From Pantoea sp. Mb-10 (GTDB lineage: Bacteria > Pseudomonadota > Gammaproteobacteria > Enterobacterales > Enterobacteriaceae): DNA of 64,000 nucleotides. Below the pieces are notes generated by a model. The model was not told the origin of the DNA. It was given only the letters and a program-made list of their open reading frames with translations, and ran no database searches. The position numbers were made by a program, and so were the translations under genes. Location of the stretch: positions 62,001 through 126,000 of the forward strand of contig NZ_JAJSDX010000005.1 in assembly GCF_021272205.1 (NCBI RefSeq), read 5' to 3'. Shown in pieces: positions 32,248 to 46,003 of this stretch (positions are counted from its first letter, which is position 1; each line of letters opens with the position of its first letter).

Positions 32248-32784
32248 ATGACTTACCAACAGGCTGGCCGCATTGCCATCCTCAAGCGCGTGGCCGGCTG
32301 GATAATCTTTATCCCCGCGCTGCTCTCCACCCTGATCTCTATCCTTGGCTTTATGTTCAAGCACAGCGAAAAGCAGCCGGGCATTGATGCGGTCATGCTG
32401 GATTTTGTGCACGTCATGGTGGATATGGTGCGGTTCAACACGCCTTTTTTGAACGTGTTCTGGCATAACTCACCGGTGCCCGACTTCAACGGCAGCGCCA
32501 ATATCGGCTTTTGGCTTATCTATCTGCTGATTTTTCTTGGTATCGCGCTCCAGGCATCTGGCGCCCGCATGTGGCGCCAGTCGCGCCATGTAAAAGAGGG
32601 GATTGAGGATCAGCTTATTCTCGAACAGACGAAAGGCAGCGAAGGGCGTACACGCGCCCAGCTGGAAGAAAAAATCCGCCTACCGCGCCACACCGTTTTC
32701 CTGCAAATCTTTCCGCTTTATATTTTGCCTGTGATCATTGCGGTGGCAGGGTACTTTGTGCTCAAGCTGCTGGGCATGATTTAA
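32248..32784 (+). CDS. yniB: Inner-membrane protein YniB
   Basis: Uncharacterised membrane protein of 178 residues, the same length as E. coli YniB. Hydrophobic helices lie near 14-36, 85-105 and 150-176. A soluble charged segment lies between (ARMWRQSRHVKEGIEDQLILEQ). The ATG at 32248 is preceded by GAAGGG and gives the MTYQQAGR start of the family; a much longer in-frame start at 32122 has no such support. The function is unknown. It ends four bases before the convergent yniA. Confidence 0.9.
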   Translation: MTYQQAGRIAILKRVAGWIIFIPALLSTLISILGFMFKHSEKQPGIDAVMLDFVHVMVDMVRFNTPFLNVFWHNSPVPDFNGSANIGFWLIYLLIFLGIALQASGARMWRQSRHVKEGIEDQLILEQTKGSEGRTRAQLEEKIRLPRHTVFLQIFPLYILPVIIAVAGYFVLKLLGMI

Positions 32785-32788
32785 CCTT

Positions 32789-33682
32789 TTACGCCGGCTT
32801 CGCGTGCTGAGCCGCTAAGGCGGATTCTGCCAGCAGCTGGTCAATGGCAAACTGCGCCTCGTCTATCCAGCCGCCGCCAAACACATTGGCGCGGTTCAGC
32901 AAGTAATAAAGTTGATAAACCGGCTGTCGCTGCGAGAACCCCTCGGGCAGCGGCCAAACCGCGCTATAGCCTTCATAAATCTGTCGCGGCAGCGTAGCGT
33001 AGTAACCCAGCATGGCGAGATCGCATTCCCGATCGCCCCAGTAGCAGGCGGGGTCGTACAGCCAGGGGCCATCAGGACTTCCGGCGCAGTTTGCGGGCCA
33101 TAAATCACCGTGCAGCAGAGAGGGCTGAGGATGATGATTGGCCAGCCGCTGCTGCACGCTGTCAACGATAAGATCGGCATTGCCATAATCAAGGCCTTTC
33201 TCGACCGCCAGCTGAAGCTGCCAGCCAATGCGCTGCTCGGCAAAAAACGCTGACCAGCGTCGCAGCCAGCTGTTTGGCTGTAATGTGGTGGTGATGTTGT
33301 TATCAAAATCGAGACCGAACTGCGGCTGTTCGCTCCATTGGTGCAGGTGGGCCAGCTGCTCGCCCAGCTGGCGCGCGCAAGCTTCGTTCAACGGCAGAGG
33401 CGGGATGTATTCCAGCAGAAGAAAACTGCCGTCCCGATGGTGTCCCACGCCATAGACCTTGGGCACCCGAACCGTTTGGGTACGGGCCAGCAAGTCCAGT
33501 TGATCGGCTTCCCAGCGGAACAGGTTCAACATATCGCGGGTGTTGCACTTTACAAACACGTCCAAATTGCCATAGCGAATACGCCAGGCAGGGTGAACAT
33601 CGCCACCGGGAAGCGCATGGCGTTCGGTGATCTCGGCTTCACCGGCGTATTCGCTTAACAGTCGACTAATGGCTGACCACAT
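32789..33682 (-). CDS. yniA: Fructosamine kinase-family protein YniA
   Basis: Predicted small-molecule kinase of the fructosamine/ketosamine-3-kinase family (aminoglycoside phosphotransferase fold). The 297 residues carry the catalytic loop LLHGDLWPANC and the metal-binding YDPACYWGDRECDLAM segment, plus HQWSEQPQFGLDFDN. E. coli YniA is 286 residues; the extra length is at the C-terminus. The physiological substrate is not established; family members phosphorylate glycated amines for deglycation. GAGG precedes the start. Confidence 0.92.
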   Translation of the reverse strand: MWSAISRLLSEYAGEAEITERHALPGGDVHPAWRIRYGNLDVFVKCNTRDMLNLFRWEADQLDLLARTQTVRVPKVYGVGHHRDGSFLLLEYIPPLPLNEACARQLGEQLAHLHQWSEQPQFGLDFDNNITTTLQPNSWLRRWSAFFAEQRIGWQLQLAVEKGLDYGNADLIVDSVQQRLANHHPQPSLLHGDLWPANCAGSPDGPWLYDPACYWGDRECDLAMLGYYATLPRQIYEGYSAVWPLPEGFSQRQPVYQLYYLLNRANVFGGGWIDEAQFAIDQLLAESALAAQHAKPA

Positions 33683-33750
33683 GGGGTTATCCTCTTTATT
33701 CGCTGCGTAAGTTTGCGTGTAACGTGCTGCTGGTTGCCGCGCTATTGTGG

Positions 33751-34050
33751 TTACTTTGGCGACGCGTGGGCTTTCAGGAACGCCTCCAGCGTTGTGACGT
33801 CGACTTCAGGCTGTTGGTGCAGGGCCGCGGCAGCGAGGCCGCTTGCCTGCGCCGCGAGTTCGTGTTCATTCAGTGCGCTGACGATGCCATAGCTGTTGGT
33901 GCCCAATTCATGGGGGTACCCCTGCTCATCGTGTAACGTGGTGCTATACCCCGCATTGACCATGGCGCTGTTAAGCGACTGCAGGTCACCTAAACCGTGT
34001 TCGTGGTAGTGGAATGTGACGATATACCGCGTTAGCGTACGATCGCTCAT
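33751..34050 (-). CDS. ydiZ: GhoS/DUF2622-family protein YdiZ
   Basis: A 99-residue protein with the TRYIVTFHYHEHGLGDL start and the PHELGTNSYGIVSAL segment typical of YdiZ. It shares a family (DUF2622, now named after the antitoxin endoribonuclease GhoS) with GhoS of the E. coli GhoT/GhoS pair. No GhoT-like toxin gene is adjacent, so an antitoxin role is not supported here. AGGTGA precedes the ATG. In E. coli, pfkB lies between ydiZ and ydiY; here only a 327-bp gap does. Confidence 0.82.
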   Translation of the reverse strand: MSDRTLTRYIVTFHYHEHGLGDLQSLNSAMVNAGYSTTLHDEQGYPHELGTNSYGIVSALNEHELAAQASGLAAAALHQQPEVDVTTLEAFLKAHASPK

Positions 34051-34377
34051 GTTTCACCTCGCTGTTATAGAACCGATTTCAGCGTAGCGCAGAGCGCGGA
34101 ATTGAGCGAATTCTGCTCACCTCGTGATGATAAAATGGTCTTTTCTGGTTTGGGCAGTGGGAAAATTCTTCGTGCAATTGCGCTGGTATTTCTTTAATTG
34201 CCTTTTATAATGCGCCGCGATAATGGGAACACTTCCATTCGCACCGCGCGAAAGGCGCAACATCTGACGTTTCCGGCAGTATCATAATTTTTTACAAAAC
34301 TTACGGTAAATTGCATTGATTGGCTGGGAAAACGCTTCAGACTCACTGTTTTTTAAACTGTCGTACGGGTTACATTA
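34051..34377. other. Divergent ydiZ-ydiY intergenic region
   Basis: A 327-bp non-coding gap between divergently transcribed genes, in the place of E. coli pfkB. It is A+T-rich. A perfect -10 hexamer TATAAT occurs at 34206-34211 on the plus strand, but no matching -35 at normal distance is convincing. No remnant of a pfkB reading frame was noticed. Confidence 0.5.
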
Positions 34378-35139
34378 ATGAAAGCCTTCAATAAGTTGTC
34401 CGCTGTTTTGTTGCTCTCTGCTGGCGCATTTTGTCACCAGGCTATGGCCGATAACGCCGTTTTTACTTCAATGGATGATCCTTCCACGGCTAAAAAACCG
34501 TTCGAAGGCACCGCCTCTGCCGGTTACATGGCGCAGACGGGTAACACCACCAGCTCAACGCTGAGTGCCGCCACTAATATGACGTGGTACCAAACCAATA
34601 CCGCTTACAGTTTGTGGGGTAACGCAGCGAATAACTCGTCCAATGATGAGCGTTCGTCTGAAACCTACAACATTGGTGGTCGTAGCCGCTACAACCTGAA
34701 CAGCGCAGATTACCTGTTTGGCCAGGCGAGCTGGCTGAGCGATCGCTACAATGGTTACGATTCGCGCGACGTACTGACCGCCGGTTATGGTCGTCAGATC
34801 CTCAATGGCCCAATCCATTCGCTGCGTGCGGAATTTGGTCCGGGTGTGCGTTATGACGATTTCCATGATGGTGGACACGAAACCAAGGCGCTCGGCTACG
34901 GTGCCCTGAGCTATCAGTGGCAGCTGACCGACACCACGAAATTTATTCAGGGTGTTTCGGTATTGAGCAGCTTTGGCGAAGATACTACCCTGAACTCCGA
35001 AACCGGTCTTCAGGTGGCCATCAACGACCATTTCGCGCTGAAAATGGCGTATAACGTCACCTGGAACAACAATCCGCCGGAATCTGCGCCGGACCGCACC
35101 GACACCAAAACCACTATTCAGCTCTCTTATTCTATGTAA
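34378..35139 (+). CDS. ydiY: DUF481 outer-membrane-type protein YdiY
   Basis: A 253-residue exported protein with a signal peptide (about 1-24, cleavage near AMAD) and a DUF481 salt-induced outer-membrane-protein domain predicted to form a beta-barrel. The family pattern is clear: FEGTASAGYMAQTGNT, GGRSRYNL, YLFGQASWLSDRYNGYDSRD, FGPGVRYD and a C-terminal TIQLSYSM. It aligns end to end with E. coli YdiY. The function is unknown; acid inducibility has been reported for ydiY in E. coli. A terminator follows. Confidence 0.92.
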   Translation: MKAFNKLSAVLLLSAGAFCHQAMADNAVFTSMDDPSTAKKPFEGTASAGYMAQTGNTTSSTLSAATNMTWYQTNTAYSLWGNAANNSSNDERSSETYNIGGRSRYNLNSADYLFGQASWLSDRYNGYDSRDVLTAGYGRQILNGPIHSLRAEFGPGVRYDDFHDGGHETKALGYGALSYQWQLTDTTKFIQGVSVLSSFGEDTTLNSETGLQVAINDHFALKMAYNVTWNNNPPESAPDRTDTKTTIQLSYSM

Positions 35140-35152
35140 GCGAGCGGAACGT

Positions 35153-35190
35153 AAAACCGCCGTGTTGCCACCACTCGCGGCGGTTTTTTT
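35153..35190 (+). terminator. Intrinsic terminator of ydiY
   Basis: Stem AACCGCCG / CGGCGGTT (35155-35162 with 35178-35185) extended by A-T pairs at its base, with a 15-base loop and a seven-T run. It lies 13 bp after the ydiY stop. Confidence 0.85.
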
Positions 35191-35289
35191 CGATCTCTCT
35201 GTGGCTTAGCCGCATTTCATGGGTTTTGCTCACTGCCTAAAACTGGTATCATCCTCGCCGCTTTATATTCCTGGCGTCATTCCGACAAT

Positions 35290-35379
35290 GTGGGTCTGAC
35301 ATCACGCCGGGCAACTCCACAGAACTGAATGTTGCATGTAGGCTTTCGTGTGGCTTACCACTGCAATTAAGGATATGAA
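35290..35379 (+). promoter_or_regulatory. thrS leader, probable ThrRS autoregulatory operator
   Basis: The 90 nt before the thrS start contain GTTGCATGTAGGC and a TGCA...TGCA-closed hairpin (from about 35331) ending at the AAGGA ribosome-binding site. From memory, this segment (CTTTCGTGTGGCTTACCACT) is very close to the E. coli thrS operator, in which ThrRS binds anticodon-like hairpins and blocks ribosome loading. Structure probing was not possible here. Confidence 0.55.
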
Positions 35380-38671
<3,292 letters not shown>

Positions 38672-38678
38672 GTCAGGT

Positions 38679-38706
38679 AAAAAAGGGAGCTTGCTCCCTT
38701 TTTTAT
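38679..38706 (+). terminator. Intrinsic terminator after rplT
   Basis: Stem AAAAGGGAGC / GCTCCCTTTT (38681-38690 with 38693-38702) with a two-base loop and T-rich tail, eight bases after the rplT stop. It separates the ribosomal-protein unit from the pheMST promoter. Confidence 0.9.
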
Positions 38707-38728
38707 TGTCTGCAACCCACGCAAAAGA

Positions 38729-38757
38729 TTGACATTTTCACGCTCGCGCATTTCAAT
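38729..38757 (+). promoter_or_regulatory. Probable pheMST promoter
   Basis: Perfect -35 TTGACA (38729-38734), then 17 bases and TTCAAT (38752-38757, four of six matches to TATAAT). It lies 35 bp before the leader peptide start and just after the rplT terminator. Confidence 0.65.
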
Positions 38758-38759
38758 AG

Positions 38760-39968
<1,209 letters not shown>

Positions 39969-39982
39969 GGGCAGGTTATCCA

Positions 39983-42370
39983 ATGAAATTCAGTGAACTC
40001 TGGTTACGCGAATGGGTAAATCCAGCCCTTGATAGCGCTGCGCTGTCAGATCAAATCACCATGGCGGGCCTTGAAGTCGACGGCGTTGAACCGGTCGCGG
40101 GCGCGTTTCACGGCGTGGTCGTTGGCGAAGTCGTTGAGTGCGGTCAGCACCCCAATGCCGACAAACTGCGCGTCACTAAAATCAATGTGGGCGGCGATCG
40201 CCTGTTGGATATCGTCTGCGGTGCGCCTAACTGCCGTCAGGGGTTAAAAGTGGCGGTGGCGACGGTGGGTGCCGTGCTGCCAGGCGACTTTAAAATTAAA
40301 GCGGCGAAACTGCGCGGTGAGCCGTCAGAAGGGATGCTCTGCTCCTTCTCCGAGCTGGGGATTTCAGACGATCACAATGGCATTATTGAGCTGCCTGCCG
40401 ATGCGCCTGTGGGCACCGATATCCGCGACTATTTGCAGCTCAACGACAACACCATTGAAATCAGCGTCACGCCAAACCGCGCGGACTGCCTGGGCATCAT
40501 CGGTGTTGCCCGCGATGTGGCGGTGATGAACGGCCTGCCGCTGGCGGAACCTGCCGTAGTCCCGGTTAAAGCAACGATCGGCGATACTTTCCCAATTCGC
40601 GTAGACGCTACCGCAGCCTGCCCGCGCTATCTGGGACGGGTGGTAAAAGGCATCGACGTTAACGCTGCTACGCCGCTGTGGATGCGCGAAAAACTGCGCC
40701 GCTGCGGTATTCGTTCGATCGATCCGGTGGTGGATATCACTAACTATGTTCTGCTGGAGCTGGGCCAGCCCATGCACGCTTTCGATCTCGATCGTATTCA
40801 GGGCGGGATCGTCGTGCGCATGGCGGAAGAGGGCGAAGCGCTGACGCTGCTTGACGGCACCGAAGCCAAACTCAGCAGTGACACGCTAGTGATCGCCGAC
40901 CATCAGCAGGCGCTGGCCATGGCCGGCATTTTTGGTGGCGAACATTCGGGTGTGAATCAGGAAACGCGCAATGTGCTGTTTGAGTGCGCGTTCTTTGATC
41001 CGCTGTCTATTACTGGACGTGCGCGCCGTCACGGTCTTCATACCGATGCGTCACACCGCTACGAGCGCGGCGTCGATCCGGCGCTGCAATACCGTGCGCT
41101 GGAGCGTGCCACTCAGCTGCTGCTGGATATCTGCGGCGGTGAAGCGGGCCCGGTGATCGACCAGACCGCCACCGATCGGCTGCCTGCGCGGGCCACCATC
41201 ACGCTGCGTCGTGAAAAGCTTGATCGCCTGATTGGTCACGTGATTGCCGATGAGCAGGTCACGGATATTCTGACGCGTCTGGGCTGTGACGTGACGGTGG
41301 GCAGCGGCGAGTGGAAGGCCGTGGCACCGTCGTGGCGTTTTGACATGGCCATTGAGGAAGACCTGGTCGAGGAAGTGGCACGCGTTTACGGCTACAACAA
41401 CATCCCTGATGTGCCGGTGAAGGCTAACCTGATCATGACTCACCACCGTGAAGCCGCGCTGTCGCTGAAGCGTGCCAAGCAGCTGCTGGTGGATAAGGGC
41501 TATCAAGAGGCGATCACCTACAGCTTTGTCGATCCTAAGCTTCAACAATTGCTGCATCCGGGCGAAGAGGCGTTGATTTTGCCAAGCCCCATCTCCAGCG
41601 ATATGTCTGCGATGCGCCTGTCACTGTGGACCGGATTGCTGGGTGCGGTAGTGTATAACCAAAACCGCCAGCAGGGGCGTGTGCGCCTGTTTGAAAGCGG
41701 TCTGCGCTTTGTGCCGGATACGCAAGCTGATTTGGGTATTCGTCAGGATCTTATGCTGGCCGGCGTACTCAGCGGTAACCGCCACGAAGAGCACTGGGAC
41801 CTGGCGCGCCAGGCGGTTGACTTCTATGATTTGAAAGGCGATTTAGAGTCGCTGTTGGAGTTAACCGGCAAGCTCGATCAGATTTCATTCCGCGCTGAAG
41901 CGAACCCGGCGCTCCACCCGGGCCAGAGCGCGGCAATTTATTTACAGGAAGAGCGCATCGGTTTTATTGGCGTGGTTCATCCAGAGCTGGAACGCAAGCT
42001 TGATCTCAATGGTCGCACCTTAGTGTTTGAACTGCTTTGGAATAAGGTGTCAGACCGCGTCTTGCCTGACGCGCGCGAGATTTCACGCTTCCCGGCCAAC
42101 CGTCGTGATATCGCTGTGGTCGTGGCCGAAAGCGTCCCTGCAGCAGATATCATCGCAGAGTGTAAGAAAGTTGGCGTAAATCAGGTAGTTGGCGTAAACT
42201 TGTTTGACGTGTACCGTGGTAAGGGCGTAAACGAAGGTGAAAAGAGCCTTGCGATTAGCCTGATTTTGCAGGATACCAGCCGGACACTCGAAGAAGAGGA
42301 GATTGCCGCGACCGTTGCCAAATGCGTTGCGGCATTAAAAGAGCGATTCCAGGCAACCTTGAGGGATTGA
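39983..42370 (+). CDS. pheT: Phenylalanine--tRNA ligase beta subunit PheT
   Basis: Large subunit (795 residues, as in E. coli) involved in tRNA binding and editing of Tyr-tRNA-Phe. Domain order is an N-terminal B1 and OB-fold tRNA-binding domain (about 39-150; [15 protein letters not shown]), B3/B4 editing (about 210-390; [18 protein letters not shown]), B5 (about 400-475), a catalytic-like module, and a C-terminal FDX-ACB anticodon-binding domain (from about 700; [14 protein letters not shown]). It is co-transcribed with pheS; ihfA follows after four bases. Confidence 0.98.
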   Translation: MKFSELWLREWVNPALDSAALSDQITMAGLEVDGVEPVAGAFHGVVVGEVVECGQHPNADKLRVTKINVGGDRLLDIVCGAPNCRQGLKVAVATVGAVLPGDFKIKAAKLRGEPSEGMLCSFSELGISDDHNGIIELPADAPVGTDIRDYLQLNDNTIEISVTPNRADCLGIIGVARDVAVMNGLPLAEPAVVPVKATIGDTFPIRVDATAACPRYLGRVVKGIDVNAATPLWMREKLRRCGIRSIDPVVDITNYVLLELGQPMHAFDLDRIQGGIVVRMAEEGEALTLLDGTEAKLSSDTLVIADHQQALAMAGIFGGEHSGVNQETRNVLFECAFFDPLSITGRARRHGLHTDASHRYERGVDPALQYRALERATQLLLDICGGEAGPVIDQTATDRLPARATITLRREKLDRLIGHVIADEQVTDILTRLGCDVTVGSGEWKAVAPSWRFDMAIEEDLVEEVARVYGYNNIPDVPVKANLIMTHHREAALSLKRAKQLLVDKGYQEAITYSFVDPKLQQLLHPGEEALILPSPISSDMSAMRLSLWTGLLGAVVYNQNRQQGRVRLFESGLRFVPDTQADLGIRQDLMLAGVLSGNRHEEHWDLARQAVDFYDLKGDLESLLELTGKLDQISFRAEANPALHPGQSAAIYLQEERIGFIGVVHPELERKLDLNGRTLVFELLWNKVSDRVLPDAREISRFPANRRDIAVVVAESVPAADIIAECKKVGVNQVVGVNLFDVYRGKGVNEGEKSLAISLILQDTSRTLEEEEIAATVAKCVAALKERFQATLRD

Positions 42371-42374
42371 ACCT

Positions 42375-42677
42375 ATGGCGCTTACAAAAGCTGAAATGTC
42401 AGAGTACCTGTTTGAGAAACTCGGGTTGAGCAAACGCGACGCCAAAGAGTTGGTTGAGCTTTTTTTTGAGGAAGTTCGCCGCGCGTTGGAAAATGGAGAA
42501 CAGGTTAAACTGTCCGGATTTGGTAACTTTGATCTGCGCGACAAAAACCAACGTCCTGGCCGTAACCCTAAGACGGGCGAGGATATTCCTATTACCGCGC
42601 GTCGCGTGGTGACCTTCCGTCCCGGCCAGAAGTTGAAAAGCCGGGTTGAAAACGCGTCACCCAAGGATGCTGACTAA
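42375..42677 (+). CDS. ihfA: Integration host factor alpha subunit
   Basis: DNA-bending nucleoid protein that works with IhfB. The 100-residue protein has the HU/IHF fold: [20 protein letters not shown] helices, [10 protein letters not shown], and the minor-groove-intercalating arm [14 protein letters not shown]. It is one residue longer than E. coli IhfA at the C-terminus. It lies in the pheST operon, four bases after pheT. A strong terminator ends the unit. Confidence 0.98.
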   Translation: MALTKAEMSEYLFEKLGLSKRDAKELVELFFEEVRRALENGEQVKLSGFGNFDLRDKNQRPGRNPKTGEDIPITARRVVTFRPGQKLKSRVENASPKDAD

Positions 42678-42688
42678 ATTCAGTTTAC

Positions 42689-42714
42689 AAAAAGGCCGCT
42701 TAGCGGCCTTTTTT
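42689..42714 (+). terminator. Intrinsic terminator of pheST-ihfA
   Basis: Stem AAAAGGCCGCT / AGCGGCCTTTT (42689-42699 with 42702-42712) with a two-base loop and T-rich tail, 11 bp after ihfA. Confidence 0.93.
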
Positions 42715-42845
42715 ATTGCGTCTGGTACAGGTCAGCTCCACGTTTGTTGCTTACGCCACTGGCGACCCTAATCACCGCGGCGCGACTATCTTTTTACCGC
42801 GATCTCACTACAATCAATGCTCTGTTTTCTCAGCCAATCTTCTCT

Positions 42846-43835
42846 ATGACCTTGCTGGATCAGCTTGCTCACCAAGCCGACTGCCGCAGTCGGCGCACCC
42901 TTGTCGCGCTGGCGCTGCTGCTGCTGCTGCTCGTTGTCTTGAGCCTCTGCGCCGGTGATAGCTGGATCCTTCCCAATCGGTGGTTTTCCAACAGCGGTGA
43001 ACTCTTTATCTGGCAGCTGCGTCTGCCGCGCACCCTGGCAGTGCTGCTCACGGGCGCTGCGCTGGCACTGTGCGGCGTGGTGATGCAGGCGCTGTTCAAC
43101 AATCCTTTAGCCGAACCTGGATTGCTGGGCGTGTCCAACGGCGCCGGAATTGGCTTGGTGCTGGGCGTGATGCTGGGCAGCGGCTCACTCTGGAGTCTGG
43201 CGCTGGCGGCAATGGCAGGTGCACTGTTGATCACCGCCATCCTGCTGCACTTTGCGCATCGGCAGCTTTCGTCGAGTCGCCTGTTGTTGACCGGCGTCGC
43301 GCTGGGCATCATCTGCAGTGCCATCATGACGTGGGCCGTGTATTTCAGCACCAGTCTGGATCTGCGTCAGTTAATGTACTGGATGATGGGCGGCTTTAGC
43401 GGCATCGACTGGCGCTATGGGTGGATGATGCTGGCACTGCTGCCGGTGATGCTGCTGCTGCTCGGGACATCACGCATCCTTAATCAGCTGGCGCTAGGAG
43501 AAACCTCGGCGCGCCAGCTGGGTCTGTCGCTGCGGCTCTGGCGCAATGTGCTGGTATTGTCGATGGGATGGCTGGTGGGCGTGAGCGTCGCCTTAGCCGG
43601 CGCCATTGGCTTTGTGGGATTAGTGATCCCGCATCTGTTGCGATTAAGTGGTATCAGCGATCACCGCTATCTGCTGCCCGCTGCGGCGCTGGCGGGGGCG
43701 ACCGTGTTGCTCGCGGCTGACGTACTGGCCCGCATGGTGCTGACGTCAGCCGAGCTGCCGATTGGCGTGGTCACCGCCACACTTGGCGCGCCCCTCTTTA
43801 TTGCGTTATTAATAAAAACCTCTCGCCAGTCTTAG
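42846..43835 (+). CDS. btuC: Vitamin B12 ABC transporter permease BtuC
   Basis: Inner-membrane permease of the BtuCDF cobalamin importer; forms a BtuC2D2 complex. The 329 residues compare with 326 in E. coli, with about ten helices of the FecCD family. Signatures are [37 protein letters not shown], the coupling helix region [19 protein letters not shown] and [13 protein letters not shown] 42846 gives the family N-terminus; an open frame extends 34 codons upstream, and no clear ribosome-binding site precedes either start, so the start is moderately sure. It is followed by btuE and btuD. Confidence 0.93.
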   Translation: MTLLDQLAHQADCRSRRTLVALALLLLLLVVLSLCAGDSWILPNRWFSNSGELFIWQLRLPRTLAVLLTGAALALCGVVMQALFNNPLAEPGLLGVSNGAGIGLVLGVMLGSGSLWSLALAAMAGALLITAILLHFAHRQLSSSRLLLTGVALGIICSAIMTWAVYFSTSLDLRQLMYWMMGGFSGIDWRYGWMMLALLPVMLLLLGTSRILNQLALGETSARQLGLSLRLWRNVLVLSMGWLVGVSVALAGAIGFVGLVIPHLLRLSGISDHRYLLPAAALAGATVLLAADVLARMVLTSAELPIGVVTATLGAPLFIALLIKTSRQS

Positions 43836-43868
43836 CTGGCTTTGTGCAACCGTGAACAGGAATGAATG

Positions 43869-44414
43869 ATGAGCATTTATCAGACCGACGTGGTGACGCT
43901 GGAGGGTGAGAAAACCTCACTCGAACCGTTTCAAGGCAAGGTATTGCTGGTGGTGAACGTGGCGTCTAAATGCGGATTGACACCGCAATATACGCAGCTT
44001 GAGTCGCTGCAGCGCGCCTGGCAGGATAGGGGCTTCAGCGTATTGGGTTTCCCGTGCAATCAGTTTCTTGAACAAGAGCCCGGCAGTCACGAGGAGATCA
44101 AAACCTTCTGCAGCACCACCTATGGCGTGACCTTCCCGCTGTTTGCCAAAACCGACGTCAACGGCGCGCATCGTCATCCGCTCTATGCGCAGCTGGTGGC
44201 GGCACAGCCGGATGCGCAGCGTCCTGAGCGCAGCGAGTTCTTGGCACGCATGGTGAGTAAAGGGCGCGCGCCCAAAGAAGAGGGCGATATTCTGTGGAAT
44301 TTTGAAAAATTCCTGATCAACAAGCAGGGTGAGGTGATCGCGCGCTTCTCACCCGATATGAGCCCGGACGATCCAATCATTCTGAAGCAGATTGAACAGG
44401 CGCTGGCCGCCTAA
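43869..44414 (+). CDS. btuE: Thioredoxin/glutathione peroxidase BtuE
   Basis: Non-heme peroxidase of the glutathione-peroxidase family, not needed for B12 transport despite its position. The 181 residues have the peroxidatic Cys in NVASKCGLTPQYTQLE, the FPCNQFLEQEPG motif (Gln) and the WNFEKFL tetrad Trp/Asn. Two adjacent ATGs exist; 43869 is seven bases from AGGA and is preferred over 43866. The stop codon abuts the btuD start. Confidence 0.94.
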   Translation: MSIYQTDVVTLEGEKTSLEPFQGKVLLVVNVASKCGLTPQYTQLESLQRAWQDRGFSVLGFPCNQFLEQEPGSHEEIKTFCSTTYGVTFPLFAKTDVNGAHRHPLYAQLVAAQPDAQRPERSEFLARMVSKGRAPKEEGDILWNFEKFLINKQGEVIARFSPDMSPDDPIILKQIEQALAA

Positions 44415-45161
44415 ATGCGGTTGATGGGCATGGACGTCAGCGTGCCAGGTCGACTGGGGCCGCTGACGGTGTGCGCACGTGCAGGCGAATGCGTACACGT
44501 CGTCGGCCCTAACGGCGCGGGGAAAAGCACGCTGCTGAGCGTACTCGCCGGCCTGCAGCCTGCAGCGGGCAAGGTAACGCTTGATGGCAAACCGCTGTCG
44601 GCGCTCGGGGGTAAGGCGCTGGCGCGTTACCGAGCCTGGCTGCCGCAGCAGCAGCCCGTGCCCGGCACGCTGCCGGTGTGGCACTACCTGCGGATGCATC
44701 TCACCGCAGGGAGTACGCCAGTTGATGAAGTACTGCACACCCTCACTACCCAGCTAGGACTTGAGGACAAACTCACACGCAAGGTGACGCAACTTTCCGG
44801 CGGTGAGTGGCAGCGCGTACGCCTTGCCGCCGTGACGCTGCAAATTCACCCTGCCATCAACCCGCTTGGCCGCATCCTGATTTTGGATGAGCCGATGTCA
44901 GCACTGGATGTGGCACAGCAGGGGAACGTGGATAATGTGGTGCGCACCTTATGTCAGGCCGGCATTACCGTGATCGCCAGCAGTCACGACCTCAATCACA
45001 GTCTGCGTCGTGCAGACCGCGTCTGGCTGTTGCAGGGGGGAAATCTTATCGCAGAAGGGCCCGCTGCACAGGTGTTAACCGTCGATGCGCTCGCCGACGT
45101 CTACCAAACCGGCATGGGGCGAATTGACACCCCGCAAGGTCCGATCCTCTACCCCCTCTGA
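44415..45161 (+). CDS. btuD: Vitamin B12 ABC transporter ATP-binding protein BtuD
   Basis: ATPase of BtuCDF. The 248 residues have Walker A GPNGAGKSTLL, Q-loop WLPQQQP, signature LSGGEWQRVRLA, Walker B ILILDEPMSALD and the H-loop SSHDLNH. The start immediately follows the btuE stop, and no separate ribosome-binding site is needed if it is coupled. The periplasmic BtuF and outer-membrane BtuB would be encoded elsewhere, as in E. coli. Confidence 0.95.
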   Translation: MRLMGMDVSVPGRLGPLTVCARAGECVHVVGPNGAGKSTLLSVLAGLQPAAGKVTLDGKPLSALGGKALARYRAWLPQQQPVPGTLPVWHYLRMHLTAGSTPVDEVLHTLTTQLGLEDKLTRKVTQLSGGEWQRVRLAAVTLQIHPAINPLGRILILDEPMSALDVAQQGNVDNVVRTLCQAGITVIASSHDLNHSLRRADRVWLLQGGNLIAEGPAAQVLTVDALADVYQTGMGRIDTPQGPILYPL

Positions 45162-45229
45162 ATGCCATTGCCTGCGCGCCTGCTTTTTGGCTAAAGTGTC
45201 TGCCGACCAAAGGATTAAGGGATCATCGG

Positions 45230-45691
45230 ATGCGCATCATTGTGGTTGTTTTGGTACTGCTGCTGGCGGGCTGTAGTGGTCATCGCGCGCCTCCGCCTAA
45301 TGGGCGACTGTCAGACTCGATTGCGGTGATTGCGCAGCTAAACGACCAGCTGAGACACTGGCGCGGTACGCCTTATCGCTACGGCGGCCTGAGCCGACGC
45401 GGCATCGATTGTTCAGGCTTTGTTTATGTGACCTTCCGCGACCGATTTGACCTGCAGCTGCCGCGATCTACGCTGGCGCAGACCGATATCGGCGCGCGGA
45501 TTGATAAACGCGACCTGCTGCCAGGCGATCTGGTGTTCTTTAAAACCGGCAGCGGTGAAAACGGCTTACATGTAGGCATTTATGATACGGACGATACCTT
45601 TATTCACGCCTCAACCAGTCAGGGGGTGATTCGCTCATCGCTGAATAATGTTTATTGGCGCAAGGTATTTTGGCAGGCGCGACGCATCTGA
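45230..45691 (+). CDS. nlpC: Lipoprotein NlpC, NlpC/P60 cell-wall hydrolase
   Basis: Putative peptidoglycan gamma-D-Glu-mDAP endopeptidase of 153 residues, the founding member of the NlpC/P60 family. The signal peptide ends in lipobox LLAGC (C15), and an NlpC/P60 domain follows with the catalytic Cys in RRGIDCSGFVY and His residues in NGLHVGIY and FIHASTSQG. It is downstream of btuCED, as in E. coli. The 310 bp after it are A+T-rich with no recognised gene or clear terminator. Confidence 0.94.
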   Translation: MRIIVVVLVLLLAGCSGHRAPPPNGRLSDSIAVIAQLNDQLRHWRGTPYRYGGLSRRGIDCSGFVYVTFRDRFDLQLPRSTLAQTDIGARIDKRDLLPGDLVFFKTGSGENGLHVGIYDTDDTFIHASTSQGVIRSSLNNVYWRKVFWQARRI

Positions 45692-46003
45692 TGCGATGAC
45701 GAATATTTATTTCGTTTACAAGAAAAGGCCAATTTTATGTCGATGACTTTCGCATTCTTTTTCAAAAATTAACTCTCATTAAAAATGGCACTTTACCCAG
45801 CGGCTAATAAATACTAAAAATAAGTACAGTATTAATACACCCGTATGGATATTCCAACCGCGCTATTTGGCTTAAGTATTATTGGACACACATAACCGGC
45901 AAATCGGGCACAAAAACGGCGTCTCTTTAAACGTTTGGTCCTATTGCCTGTGGGTTTTCGTTGATATACGATGCGCCAATTGCCACAGCTTCTGGCTAAA
46001 AAA

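Noticed and set aside
33751..34050. A toxin-antitoxin pair around ydiZ (GhoS relative)
   Set aside because: No small membrane toxin ORF like GhoT was found on either side.
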